Below are positions 52,805 to 62,166 of a DNA stretch of 63,356 nt, in pieces (position 1 is the stretch's first letter; each line of letters begins with the position of its first letter). Under the pieces are notes generated by a model, which had not been told where the DNA came from, did no database searches, and worked only from the letters and a program-made list of their open reading frames with translations. A program made the translations under genes and the position numbers. The stretch comes from Verrucomicrobiia bacterium (GTDB taxonomy: Bacteria; Verrucomicrobiota; Verrucomicrobiia; JABWAM01). The stretch is from the NCBI GenBank assembly GCA_028687435.1, contig JAQUAF010000028.1, forward strand, positions 1 to 63,356, written 5' to 3'.

Positions 52805-52973
52805 GGGGGGTATTACAAGAGTTGTTTGGGGCAATGTGCAATAGAAAAATTTGGCATGGTTCAGAGGTTCATGGTTCAAGGTTCACGGTTTATGGGCAAG
52901 GAATAAACCATTTATCTCTGAAAAACATCTGTTTTTGCCATGGAAAGCGGGCGCGGGTTTAAAAATCTGGCCA

Positions 52974-55559
52974 CTAAGGAGAGGGCGGGCTTCCGGCCAG
53001 GGGAATCAAAATTTCCCGGTCGCGGGAGCCTTGTTGCGGGCCGACCACTCCGCGTTCCTCCAGCAGATCCATCAACCGGGCCGCCCGGCTGTATCCGACT
53101 CCAAGCCGCCGTTGCAACAGGCTGGTGGAGATCCGTCCTTCACGCTGGATGACTTCGATGCATTTTTCCGCCAGTTCATCGTCATCCTCGCTCCCGTCTG
53201 TGGCGATCTGGGTGGGTTTGGACAGTTTCTCCTGCATTTCGGAGTCGTATTGAGGTTTGGCCTGCCTGGAGCAGTGGTTCACGATCTTGGAGACTTCGTC
53301 ATTCTCGATCAGGGCTCCCTGCAGCCGGAGGAAAACGTCCGAATCGGACGGTTTGAAAATCATGTCGCCGCGTCCAAGCAGGTTTTCCGCGCCCATTTCA
53401 TCGAGAATCACCCGCGAATCCAGCCCGGAACTGGTCTTGAGGGCGACGCGGGAGGGGAGGTTGGTTTTGATGACGCCGGTGACGATGTCGGCGCGGGGGG
53501 TCTGGGTGGCGACGATGAGGTGGATGCCTGCGGCGCGAGCCATCTGGGTGATGCGGGTGATGGCGTCCTCGGCGTCCACCTTTGCGGTCTGCATGAGGTC
53601 CGCCAATTCGTCGATGAAAACGACGATGAAAGGCATCTTGTCCGGGATGATCAGTTCCTCCTCGGGCAGCAACATGGGTTGTTGGTCTCCGGCGGAGTCC
53701 GCGTCGTCGTCGGATGGCCTTTCATTTTTGGCCTGTTTGGGTCTGGCATTGAAAGCGTGGACATTGCGAACGCCGACCTTGGCCATGATTTTGTAACGGG
53801 TTTCCATCTCGCGCACCACCCAGCGGAGGGCGACCACGCTTTTCTTGGGTTCGGTGACCACCGGCACCACCAGATGCGGCAGCGGATTGTAAACCTGCAG
53901 TTCGACCACCTTTGGGTCGATGAGGATCAGCCGCATGTCATCGGGGCTGAACTTGTAAAGGAGGCTGGCGATGATGCTGTTGATGCAGACCGATTTGCCC
54001 GTGCCCGTGGAGCCGCCGACCAGCAGGTGGGGCATTCCCGCCAGATCCGCCACGATGGTTTTGCCGTACACATCCCGTCCGAGGGCCAGCGGGATTTTTG
54101 CCCGGCTGCTTTGAAATTCGGCGCTTTCGATCACGTCGCGGATGCGGACCACCGCGCGGGAATTGTTGGGCACTTCCAGTCCCACCGATCCCTTGCCCGC
54201 CACCGGGGCGAGGATGTTGATTTTTTCCACCTTGAGGGCCATGGCCAGATTGCTTTGCAGGCTGACAATCCGTTCCACGCGGATGCCCGGCGAGGGAATC
54301 ACTTCGTAACGGGTGAAGGTGGGACCCTGGGTGATGTCGCTCATCTGGACTTCGATTCCGAAATCCTTGAGGGTGGCCACGAGCAGGGCGCCTTTGCGGG
54401 CGATTTCCTCCTTGCCGTCCTGGACGACACGGTCGGCGCTGCCGGAATGGAGCAGGGAAACCTGGGGGAGATGGTAATCGCCGATGGAAACGGGGGAAAG
54501 GGGCGCCCGGCGTTTGACCCTTGGGGTCCGGGGCACCGACATGGGCGCCGTGACAGCCGCGATGGCGGGGGTTTCCCGTTCTTCCAGTGCGGGAGGGGGA
54601 GGGGCCTCCTTGCCGGGGGCGGCTGCTGCGGCCGGGTCGGAAGGGGTTTCCGGAACAGATGGAGCGGCTTTTTTTTCGGTGGTCGAAGAGGGTTGTCTGG
54701 CCGGGGGTTCGGTGTCTGGTTTTTTTGCGGCAGCGCGGGATTCGCGGACGGTTTTTTCCCGGTTTGAGGAAGGTGTTTCGTCCGGGGCGGGCGGGGTGGA
54801 CCGGCTGGAACTGCTCCGCAATTCGCGCTGGCGTTTGTTCAGCTCGCGTTCGATCTGGCGGGCCTGGTCGGCGATTTCCTGTTCGCGGTCACGAACCGTT
54901 TTTTGTTTTTCGAGGAGGATTTCCTCCTGGGTGCGCAGGCGCACCTTGGGGTCGCTGCTTCGGAGGCCGTCTTCCCGTTTTTGTTCCCGCCGTTCCTCCT
55001 GCCAGTTCAGATACCAGTTGCGGATGGTGGCAGGATGGATTTGCAGCGAGAAATACAGGCCGGTGGCGGCGCCGGTCAGAAAGAGGAGAAAGGTTCCCAG
55101 TTTGCCGGTGATGTCCACGAGAAGCATCTGGACGACATAGGTGCCCCACATGCCGCTGACGCCTGGATTTTGGATGATGCGGCCCAGGTTGTTGTTTTTG
55201 CGAGCCCATCCCGCTCCGACTCCCAGCACTTCCAGCATGCCAGCCAGGGAGACCAGAAACAGCAGAAACCACAAGGCGCTGGAGCGGGCGCGAAAATCAG
55301 GGCGGAAAAAGCAGGAAAGAGCCAGATAAAGGGTGACCAGCGGAATGAGGTTGGCGGTCCAGCCAATCAGGGAGTAAAGGAAAAACCCCAGGTAGGCTCC
55401 CAGCACCCCGACGCTGTTGTGGGAGGTGGAGGGTGAACTGAGGAAGCGGATGTCGTGCCAGTCGTACGTGATGAGACTGCATGCCAGCAGGGTGCTGGCA
55501 AAAAAGAAAATAATGCCGCCCAATTCGGAAGAGGATGTGTTTTTTGCTTGTTTCATCAT
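52974..55559 (-). CDS. ftsK: DNA translocase FtsK
   Basis: An 861-residue membrane-anchored DNA pump for chromosome segregation at division. Four to five N-terminal membrane segments (to about residue 180) precede a charged, Pro-rich linker. The motor domain has Walker A GGSTGTGKSVCIN (about 515), Walker B LILIDPK and VVFIDELADLM. The C-terminus (about 795-861, EVIQREGRISTSLLQRRLGV) is the gamma winged helix for KOPS-type sequences. The ATG at 55559 follows AAGGAA; the frame is open far upstream by chance. Confidence 0.95.
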   Translation of the reverse strand: MMKQAKNTSSSELGGIIFFFASTLLACSLITYDWHDIRFLSSPSTSHNSVGVLGAYLGFFLYSLIGWTANLIPLVTLYLALSCFFRPDFRARSSALWFLLFLVSLAGMLEVLGVGAGWARKNNNLGRIIQNPGVSGMWGTYVVQMLLVDITGKLGTFLLFLTGAATGLYFSLQIHPATIRNWYLNWQEERREQKREDGLRSSDPKVRLRTQEEILLEKQKTVRDREQEIADQARQIERELNKRQRELRSSSSRSTPPAPDETPSSNREKTVRESRAAAKKPDTEPPARQPSSTTEKKAAPSVPETPSDPAAAAAPGKEAPPPPALEERETPAIAAVTAPMSVPRTPRVKRRAPLSPVSIGDYHLPQVSLLHSGSADRVVQDGKEEIARKGALLVATLKDFGIEVQMSDITQGPTFTRYEVIPSPGIRVERIVSLQSNLAMALKVEKINILAPVAGKGSVGLEVPNNSRAVVRIRDVIESAEFQSSRAKIPLALGRDVYGKTIVADLAGMPHLLVGGSTGTGKSVCINSIIASLLYKFSPDDMRLILIDPKVVELQVYNPLPHLVVPVVTEPKKSVVALRWVVREMETRYKIMAKVGVRNVHAFNARPKQAKNERPSDDDADSAGDQQPMLLPEEELIIPDKMPFIVVFIDELADLMQTAKVDAEDAITRITQMARAAGIHLIVATQTPRADIVTGVIKTNLPSRVALKTSSGLDSRVILDEMGAENLLGRGDMIFKPSDSDVFLRLQGALIENDEVSKIVNHCSRQAKPQYDSEMQEKLSKPTQIATDGSEDDDELAEKCIEVIQREGRISTSLLQRRLGVGYSRAARLMDLLEERGVVGPQQGSRDREILIPLAGSPPSP

Positions 55560-55622
55560 CTGGTTCCTTGGGAAGTTATGCCCCAAAGCGTGAATTGGCG
55601 CAAGAGGGACGAAAAAATTCTT

Positions 55623-56600
55623 ATGCAAACCATCTATCGTTTTGAACCTGTTTACAAGCCCAGACCATGGGGAGGGCGGGCCATTGGGGGGGTCGGTTGC
55701 CGTTGTCTGCCGTCCGATGGAAAAATCGGCGAATCCTGGGAAATCACCGACCGTCCGGGCGACGAGAGTGTCATCCGGGAGGGCGAGTGGCGGGGGAAAA
55801 GCATTCGCTGGCTGCTGGATGAGCATGGGAGCCTGGTAATGGGGCGGGCGTGGGGAAAAGGGGAACGGTTTCCGTTGCTGGTGAAGGTGTTGGACGCCGC
55901 GGAACGGCTTTCCCTGCAGGTGCATCCGCCCGCGCGCGCGGCGGCGGAACTGGGGGGCGAACCCAAGACGGAAGCCTGGTATTTGCTGGGCGCCTCCGCA
56001 AATGCGGGTTTGATGGCCGGCTTGCGCAAGGGGGTTACGCGGGAACGGTTTGAGAGGGAATTGAAGGATATGTCAGGGGCGGGGTTGGAGGCGCTGGTGC
56101 AACGGTTGCCGGTGAAGACTGGCGACGCGATTTTCATTCCTTCCGGACGGATTCATGCCGTGGATGCGGGCTGTTTGATTCTTGAGGTGCAGCAAAACTC
56201 CGACACCACCTACCGGGTTTGGGATTGGGGGCGGCTGGGGTTGGATGGCAAGCCCCGTGCGTTGCAGGTGAAGGAATCCCTGGCGTCGATTGATTTTGAG
56301 GATTTTGAACCGCAACTGACCGGCGGCAGGGAGGTTTCCTCCGCATCCGGCCAATCCATTTCGTTGGTTGATTGCGAATATTTCACGTTGGAGCGGTGGC
56401 GGTTGGCGTCCGGACGGGTGTATGATCCCCGCGCGCCGATGGTGGTGCATGGGTTGAAAGGGAATCTGGCGGTGAAATCGGATGCCAGCGGGGAAACGGT
56501 TGTGCCGCCGGGCGAGACCTTTCTTCTGGCGGCCGTGCCGCACCGGCTGGCGCCGGCGGAAGCGGGGGGGGTGGAATTTCTGGCGGGCTGCCCGCGATAA
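55623..56600 (+). CDS. manA: Mannose-6-phosphate isomerase, class I (short form)
   Basis: A 325-residue cupin enzyme that interconverts mannose-6-P and fructose-6-P. PRPWGG opens the family domain. Zinc ligands lie in LQVHPP (about residue 99), KTEAWY (Glu about 115) and PSGRIHAV (about 177). The length matches the short bacterial form (Bacillus-like). It is divergent from ftsK and 73 bases before lpxA; the product feeds nucleotide-mannose or similar sugars. Confidence 0.9.
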   Translation: MQTIYRFEPVYKPRPWGGRAIGGVGCRCLPSDGKIGESWEITDRPGDESVIREGEWRGKSIRWLLDEHGSLVMGRAWGKGERFPLLVKVLDAAERLSLQVHPPARAAAELGGEPKTEAWYLLGASANAGLMAGLRKGVTRERFERELKDMSGAGLEALVQRLPVKTGDAIFIPSGRIHAVDAGCLILEVQQNSDTTYRVWDWGRLGLDGKPRALQVKESLASIDFEDFEPQLTGGREVSSASGQSISLVDCEYFTLERWRLASGRVYDPRAPMVVHGLKGNLAVKSDASGETVVPPGETFLLAAVPHRLAPAEAGGVEFLAGCPR

Positions 56601-56673
56601 AGATTAAAAATTCAAGATTGGAAAAAGCATTGAATATCCTTCAGACTCCGGCCTGACAACCTATTCATCTCAT

Positions 56674-57486
56674 ATGTCCCTTATTCATCCCACAGCGATA
56701 GTTGACGCAAAAGCGGAACTGGCGGAATCGGCATCGGTCGGCCCTTATGCGGTGATCGAGGCCGGCGTGAAGATTGGCAAAGGCTGCCGGATCGGGCCGC
56801 ATTGTTTCCTGACGGGCGACACCACGCTGGGGGAAAACAACCTTGTGCATGCCGGGGCGGTGATTGGCGACGAGCCGCAGGATCTGGCTTACCATGGGAT
56901 TCCGACAAGAGTGGTGATCGGCAACAACAATCGGATTCGGGAACACGTGACGATTCACCGGGGCACCAAGGAGGGATCTGCCACGGAGATTGGGGACCAC
57001 AATTTTTTGATGGCCCATTGCCATGTTGCGCACAACTGCCGGATCGGGAACCGGGTGGTGGTGGTGAACGGGGTGTTGTTGGCGGGCTGGGTGCAGGTGG
57101 AGGACCGGGCATTCCTGGGCGGCGGGGCGGTGGTGCATCAATTTTGCCGCATCGGTTCGCTGGCCATCCTGCGGGGATTGGCGCGGATCAGCAAGGATGT
57201 GCCGCCCTATTGCATGGCGGTGGAGAACAACGAACTGGTCGGCCTCAATGTGGTAGGGCTCAAGCGCGCCGGTGTTTCGCTGGTCCAACGCCGCCAGATG
57301 AAGGATGCCTATGGGGTGCTGTTTCAGAGCGGGCTGAATGTGTCCCAAGCCCTTGAAAAGCTGTCGCAAGGCGAACAGACCGGGCAGATCCAGCATCTGA
57401 TCCAGTTCATCCGCCAGTCCAAGCGCGGTATCTGTCACGCGCGCCGCAAGCCCACCGATCTCGGGGAAGAGGAGGACGAGGTTTGA
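56674..57486 (+). CDS. lpxA: UDP-N-acetylglucosamine acyltransferase
   Basis: A 270-residue left-handed beta-helix enzyme that begins lipid A biosynthesis by acylating UDP-GlcNAc. Hexapeptide repeats run from ASVGPYAVIEAGVKIG, with GDEPQDLAYHG, REHVTIHRGT, and the catalytic His in NFLMAHCHVAHNCRIG (about residues 111-126). GLNVVGLKRAGVS marks the C-terminal domain. This indicates an LPS-type outer membrane. No other lpx gene is near. Confidence 0.93.
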   Translation: MSLIHPTAIVDAKAELAESASVGPYAVIEAGVKIGKGCRIGPHCFLTGDTTLGENNLVHAGAVIGDEPQDLAYHGIPTRVVIGNNNRIREHVTIHRGTKEGSATEIGDHNFLMAHCHVAHNCRIGNRVVVVNGVLLAGWVQVEDRAFLGGGAVVHQFCRIGSLAILRGLARISKDVPPYCMAVENNELVGLNVVGLKRAGVSLVQRRQMKDAYGVLFQSGLNVSQALEKLSQGEQTGQIQHLIQFIRQSKRGICHARRKPTDLGEEEDEV

Positions 57487-57636
57487 AGGGGACGGACTGA
57501 AGGCTGTCAGGAAGTCGAGTCCTTCGACTATTGTGAGCCGAAGCAAACAGGGCAGGGGATTGCCTGGTGGCGCAAGTCCGCCAAGCCGCCAGCACCACTG
57601 AAAGAATGTTGAGGAATATCAAACAAGGATTTGCGG

Positions 57637-57771
57637 ATGCTCTTGCCTGAACCAACCGCCAGACTTTGGGAACTGATCAAAGACGATCAAAATCTTGGCG
57701 GGTTCAAGCTGGTTGGAGGCACAGCTCTTACATTCACCTTGCTGAAAATCCGCCGCCTTTTGAACAGGTGA
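57637..57771 (+). pseudogene. Remnant of an AbiEii-like nucleotidyltransferase gene
   Basis: A 44-residue frame with ARLWELIKDDQNLGGFKLVG and GTALTF, the N-terminal LVGGTAL signature of DUF1814/AbiEii-like proteins, stops before the catalytic Asp pair would occur. The next 90 bases continue in another frame without clear homology. Probably a decayed toxin gene. Confidence 0.5.
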
Positions 57772-57892
57772 TTCGGTTTTTTCGGGACAAACGTTGTGAA
57801 ATTGAGCGCCAGATTGCGCTCAAAATGGCTCCTGGAAAATCCCGTGAAATGAAATGAGGCGCAGCGTCCTGCGATTTATCTTCGCGACAACA

Positions 57893-58292
57893 ATGAAGCG
57901 ATTGTTACTGATTGGCTGCGGCAATATGGCGCAAGTTCATTGTTCTCAATTGTCGGCGCTCCAGGGTGTCCGGCTTGTGTGCGCGGTTGACATTGATGAA
58001 AAAAAAGCGATTGCGTTTCGCGACAGGTATGGATTTGAACGAATGGCAACGGATTATCGGGCCGAAATTGCAGGCTGAATTTTCAGGTTGGAATCAGCGC
58101 GGATGTGATGAGGATTCCATCACGATTTGGCATGGTGATCAATGTCGGACGAAAGTTGAGCATGTCATTTCGGGTGGCAAGCCCACCGGAGTCCAGATGG
58201 CGACGATTTTATCCGAACATCGGCGGATGCCGGTAAAATTTCCATTAACCCGGGAAGAGATGATGGAAATTCATTCCAAAATTCATCGCTGA
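57893..58292 (+). pseudogene. Fragment of a Gfo/Idh/MocA-type oxidoreductase
   Basis: From the ATG at 57893 MKRLLLIGCGNMAQVHCSQL and VCAVDIDEKKA form the Rossmann start of a Gfo/Idh/MocA dehydrogenase, stopping after 61 residues (TGA at 58076). The remaining 210 bases, in a shifted frame, encode GGKPTGVQMATILSEHRRMP and end at 58290; this could be a relic of the C-terminus or of another gene. Families are normally 330-400 residues, so the gene is broken. Confidence 0.5.
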
Positions 58293-58332
58293 CCCGGACA
58301 TTTCAGACGAAAGCCGTTTTTTTGCGAAGATC

Positions 58333-59811
58333 CTAAACAAAACCGTCCTCCTTGACGCCGGTTCGGGGCAGGAGAATGGTGAAGGTTGTACCCTGGCCGG
58401 CGCGGCTTTCGACGTTGATGGTTCCGTCGTGTTTTTTGACGATGCCGTAGGAAATGGAGAGACCAAGTCCCGTTCCCTTGCCCACTGGTTTGGTGGTGAA
58501 GAAGGGCGTGAAAAGCTTGGGAAGGTTTTCCGGGGGAATCCCGCATCCGGTGTCGGAGATGCGGATGAGGACATGTTCCGGGGTGGCCGAGGTTTCAATC
58601 GTTATCTCACCTTTTTCCGGAATGGCCTGCGCGGCGTTGACCAGAAGGTTCATGAACACCTGGTTGAGCTGGCCGGGATAGGAGCGGATCCGGGGAATGC
58701 CGCCGAATTTTTTATGGACCTGGCATTTGTATTTCAACTCGTTCCAGATCAATTTGAGGGTCGTGTTCAGGCTCTCGTTCAGATCGACTTCGGCGATTTC
58801 GGCTTCGTCGATATGGGCAAAGGATTTCAAGCCCAGCACGATTTCCTTGACGCGCCTGGCGCCATCCAGGGATTCCTTGAGCAGAGAGTCAACATCGTTG
58901 AGGATGAAAGGGAGATCCTCCTTGGTCCGAAAGGCCCGGATTTGCTCCATGACGGTCTGTTGCCGGGGGTGATCCGCGGAACGTACGGACTCCTCCAGCA
59001 TATCGAGGAAGGATAACAGTTGCTTGAAGGCGCCGACGTATTGGGTCAGCGTCCCGAGGTTGCTCATGATGAAACTGGTCGGATTGTTGATTTCATGGGC
59101 CACACCCGCCGCCAGTTGCCCGAGAGAGGCCATTTTTTCCGATTGGAGCAGTTGCGCCTGGTTTTCCTTCAGGACGGCATGGATTTCCTCGAGTTCCGAC
59201 AGGCTTTTCTCGAGGTTTTGCTGGGTGAATTCCCGTTCGGTAATTTCCTGCCTCAATTGTTCGTTGGCGCGGACCAATTGTTCCTCGTGCTCTTTCAAAC
59301 GGCGATTCAAGGCGTCCAGTTCCCTCAAAAATTTCTTTTCCTTTGCCTCGGCCTGTTTGCGTTCGGTGATATCCTGCACCGTTGCCTGCAGGACGCGCCG
59401 TCCTCCGTAGTCAAACGCCGTGAGAAGGACTTCGGCGGGAAATGTCTCCCCGTTGGCTCTTTTGTGAACCCATTCAAAACGGTGGGTGCCCTTTTCAAAG
59501 CCGGTTCGGATTTCTTCCAAGGATGCCGTCAGCGAATCCCGGCCATCGGGCTGGGTGGGTGGGGAGAGATTGCCGGGATGGGTGTGAATGAACTCTTCCT
59601 TGGAGGCGAATCCGTACATTTTCAGGGCGCGCGGATTGCCGTCGAGAAATCCCTGTTCCGTCGCCAGCATGACGGCGTCGCTTGTTCCCTCGTAAATGGC
59701 GCGGGCTTTGGCCTCATTTTCCCGCGCCTTTTGAACCTCTTCCCGGAGGGAGGAAAGTTCCCGTTCGAGTTCCTGAATCGTGCGAACCGTCTCTTCCCGT
59801 TGAGTGCGCAT
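58333..59811 (-). CDS. PAS-domain sensor histidine kinase (soluble)
   Basis: A 492-residue kinase without membrane segments. A coiled coil (residues 1-35) precedes a PAS/PAC domain (about 36-155, AIYEGTSDAVMLATEQGF, ATVQDITERKQ), a second coiled coil (about 155-225), the phosphoacceptor His in LAAGVAHEINNP (about 245), and an HATPase domain with NLLVNAAQAI, DTGCGIP and GKGTGLGLSISYG. No response regulator gene is adjacent, so it is an orphan. The signal could be cytoplasmic redox or a ligand. Confidence 0.9.
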   Translation of the reverse strand: MRTQREETVRTIQELERELSSLREEVQKARENEAKARAIYEGTSDAVMLATEQGFLDGNPRALKMYGFASKEEFIHTHPGNLSPPTQPDGRDSLTASLEEIRTGFEKGTHRFEWVHKRANGETFPAEVLLTAFDYGGRRVLQATVQDITERKQAEAKEKKFLRELDALNRRLKEHEEQLVRANEQLRQEITEREFTQQNLEKSLSELEEIHAVLKENQAQLLQSEKMASLGQLAAGVAHEINNPTSFIMSNLGTLTQYVGAFKQLLSFLDMLEESVRSADHPRQQTVMEQIRAFRTKEDLPFILNDVDSLLKESLDGARRVKEIVLGLKSFAHIDEAEIAEVDLNESLNTTLKLIWNELKYKCQVHKKFGGIPRIRSYPGQLNQVFMNLLVNAAQAIPEKGEITIETSATPEHVLIRISDTGCGIPPENLPKLFTPFFTTKPVGKGTGLGLSISYGIVKKHDGTINVESRAGQGTTFTILLPRTGVKEDGFV

Positions 59812-59938
59812 GGCGGCGCTTCTACCGTGCCGCGGCGCAAAATGCCAGATTTTTTCAAACTTAAATTCTCATGAATCACGATGGAAAAAGTCGTTTTTTT
59901 TGGGTTGAGCCTGCGCGGAAATTTGGCAATATGATGGC

Positions 59939-60925
59939 ATGTTGCGAAAAGGATTGGAGACATGGGGAAGGTTTCTTTTCGTTCTGCTGGTGTTGTTGGC
60001 GGGGCGGGGGACGGGGTGGGCGGTTGATCTGGTGGATGGGATTGCCGCGGTGGTGAACGACGAGATCATCACCTACACCGACCTCAAAAAACTGGTGGGA
60101 CAGACGGAGGAAACGATGCGCAAGGCGTTTGCGCCGGACGATCCGAAGCTGGTTGAAAAGCTGCGGGAAGCCCGCAAGGAGGCGCTTGACCAGCTGATCG
60201 AACGCCGTCTGATCATCCAGGCATTCAACAGCCGGGGGGGAAAGGTGCCCGACACCTATGTGGAGGCGGAGATCCAGCAGATCATCGAGGATCAGTATGG
60301 CCGTGATCGGACGTTGCTGATCAAGACGCTCGAGGCCATGGGGCTCAGTCTGGAGACTTTCAAGGAGCAGGTGAGGGAAAAGCAGATCGTGCGTTTCATG
60401 CGCAACAACGAGGTCAACCGGGAGGTCATTGTTTCCCCCTACAAGATTGAGCAGTACTACAAGGCCCATGCCGAGGAATTCAAGGAGGGGGAAAAGGTCA
60501 AGCTTCGGTTGATTTTCATCAAAAAGGGGGGGAATGAGCAGGAAACGGAGGGCGCCCGGAGCCTGGCGCAGGAACTTCTTTTGAAACTTGCCACGGGCGC
60601 GGATTTCACTGCCCTGGCAAACGTCTATTCGGAGGGCGCGGAGAAGAACAACGGCGGCGAGCTTGGATTTGTGGGAAGGGATTCGCTGCGCAAGGAACTG
60701 GCGGATGCGGCCTTTTCGCTGAATCCCGGGCAGATGAGCAAGGTGGTGGAGACCGGAGAGGGATTTTACATCATGCAGGTGGAGGAGAAGAAACCCTCCA
60801 AGGTGACCTCGATGGAGGAGGCCCGGGATTTGATCGAGCGGCTTCTTATCCAGCAGCAGACCGAGGAATTGCAGAAGCGTTGGATCCAGTCCCTCAGGCG
60901 CAAGGCTTACATCCGGTTGTATTGA
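59939..60925 (+). CDS. SurA-like periplasmic peptidyl-prolyl isomerase
   Basis: A 328-residue exported protein with a signal peptide (FLFVLLVLLAGRGTGWAV). Residues about 30-160 are a SurA_N chaperone domain (VDGIAAVVNDEIITYTDLKK, ALDQLIERRLIIQAF) and about 175-285 one parvulin domain (VKLRLIFIKKG, LAQELLLKLATGADFTALAN, NNGGELGFVGRDSL). It probably helps outer-membrane protein folding. It has one parvulin domain where E. coli SurA has two. Confidence 0.85.
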   Translation: MLRKGLETWGRFLFVLLVLLAGRGTGWAVDLVDGIAAVVNDEIITYTDLKKLVGQTEETMRKAFAPDDPKLVEKLREARKEALDQLIERRLIIQAFNSRGGKVPDTYVEAEIQQIIEDQYGRDRTLLIKTLEAMGLSLETFKEQVREKQIVRFMRNNEVNREVIVSPYKIEQYYKAHAEEFKEGEKVKLRLIFIKKGGNEQETEGARSLAQELLLKLATGADFTALANVYSEGAEKNNGGELGFVGRDSLRKELADAAFSLNPGQMSKVVETGEGFYIMQVEEKKPSKVTSMEEARDLIERLLIQQQTEELQKRWIQSLRRKAYIRLY

Positions 60926-61014
60926 TTTTAGAGGCGGGGGAGGGGGGGTGCCGTCGCAGGCGGGAGCAAAGGCGTTGCAAGAAAGGGGGGGTTGGGGTAT
61001 TCATATATGCAATG

Positions 61015-61036
61015 CGCCGGATTCCGGCGTTTTTTT
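61015..61036 (+). terminator. Rho-independent terminator after the SurA-like gene
   Basis: A perfect stem CGCCGG-ATT-CCGGCG (61015-61029) is followed by seven T (61030-61036). It lies 90 bases beyond the SurA-like stop and 13 bases before the HDOD ATG, so the HDOD gene's promoter would have to overlap or precede it, or the hairpin attenuates readthrough. Confidence 0.75.
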
Positions 61037-61048
61037 GGATGGTTTTAA

Positions 61049-62032
61049 ATGCTTGAAATGCGACGAGACGATCCTTCGCAGGAGACTGCGGGGAAATTGA
61101 AACTGCGGGACAGGGCCACCAAAGAGGTGGAGAAAGATTCCGCAGTGCCCGCCTTTTCCATGAGCGCCCAGCGTCTGCTGGAGGTCAGTTCGCAGGAGAA
61201 TGTGGACATGGGGGAGATTGCCGACATCGTTGGCGTCGATCCGGGGCTGGCCTCGAAATATCTGCGGCTGGCCAATTCGTCCTTTTACGGCGGTAAATCC
61301 ATCGCCAATGTCGAGGACGCCCTTTTAAGGATAGGCTTGGCGGAGGTTCGCAAGGTGGCCATTTCCGTGGCGGTGATGGACGGGACATCCTGTTTCCGCG
61401 AGTCGGAGGTGGTGAGTGCGATCAATGTGAATGTCAAGATCGACTGGAACATGTTCTGGCTGCACAGCCTGTTTGTGGCGCGCCTGACGGATATTCTGGC
61501 GCATGTTTACCGGCGCACCTCGGGCAAGGAATATCTCGCCGGCCTGTTGCACGATGTGGGCAAGCTTTTCTTCGAGAGGCATTTCACCCATGAGTTCGAG
61601 TCCGCCATGCTGCGGGCGATTGAGCGGAACAACGGCCTCTACGACGCGGAGAGGCATCTTTTCGATTTCAATCACGCGGAAATGGGTTTTGCGCTTTGCG
61701 AAAAATGGAAGCTGCATCGGGAGATTTGCCGCGCGGTGCGGTTTCATCACGAACCGAATTCTCCGTTCAACAAGGATCCGGTGGATCCCGATTTCCAGCA
61801 TTTCCTGGCCATTTGCATTTGCGTGGCGGATGACCTGGCCAATCTGTGCCGGGCCAATATTCAGGGAGGACAAAACGTGGAGGGGATGGAATTTGAGACC
61901 TTGCCGGGTTGGAAATTGTTGCAGGACTACACCCCCCGCGGGGAATTGGACCTGGATCCGATGGCGGAACTGGAGCGCACCCAGGAGACGCTCAAAGTCA
62001 TGCTGGGCGGCGGGCCGCCCAAGCAGGATTAA
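61049..62032 (+). CDS. HDOD-domain protein
   Basis: A 327-residue cytoplasmic protein. After a charged N-terminus (residues 1-35), an HDOD domain follows: FSMSAQRLLEVSSQENVDMG, DIVGVDPGLASKYLRLANSS, YLAGLLHDVGKLFFERHF. The HD pair is intact (LLHDVG). It resembles the gene at 29726 over the shared domain but lacks the C-terminal extension. HDOD proteins are signalling modules of unclear catalytic ability. Confidence 0.82.
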   Translation: MLEMRRDDPSQETAGKLKLRDRATKEVEKDSAVPAFSMSAQRLLEVSSQENVDMGEIADIVGVDPGLASKYLRLANSSFYGGKSIANVEDALLRIGLAEVRKVAISVAVMDGTSCFRESEVVSAINVNVKIDWNMFWLHSLFVARLTDILAHVYRRTSGKEYLAGLLHDVGKLFFERHFTHEFESAMLRAIERNNGLYDAERHLFDFNHAEMGFALCEKWKLHREICRAVRFHHEPNSPFNKDPVDPDFQHFLAICICVADDLANLCRANIQGGQNVEGMEFETLPGWKLLQDYTPRGELDLDPMAELERTQETLKVMLGGGPPKQD

Positions 62033-62166
62033 ATCAGGTGTTTGGACTGATGGCGGAAGGGAAAACACCGGGGAAAAAGTTTTGTCACGTGAAAGAACTG
62101 GAAAAGACGCCAAAGAATTAAAACGAAAAACCTTCGGTTTTCAGCCTGTCAACCCGAACAGATGCC

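Noticed and set aside
52851..54767. A 638-codon plus-strand frame opposite ftsK
   Set aside because: It is the complement of ftsK coding sequence and shows no domain, only Gly/His/Phe-rich shadow composition.
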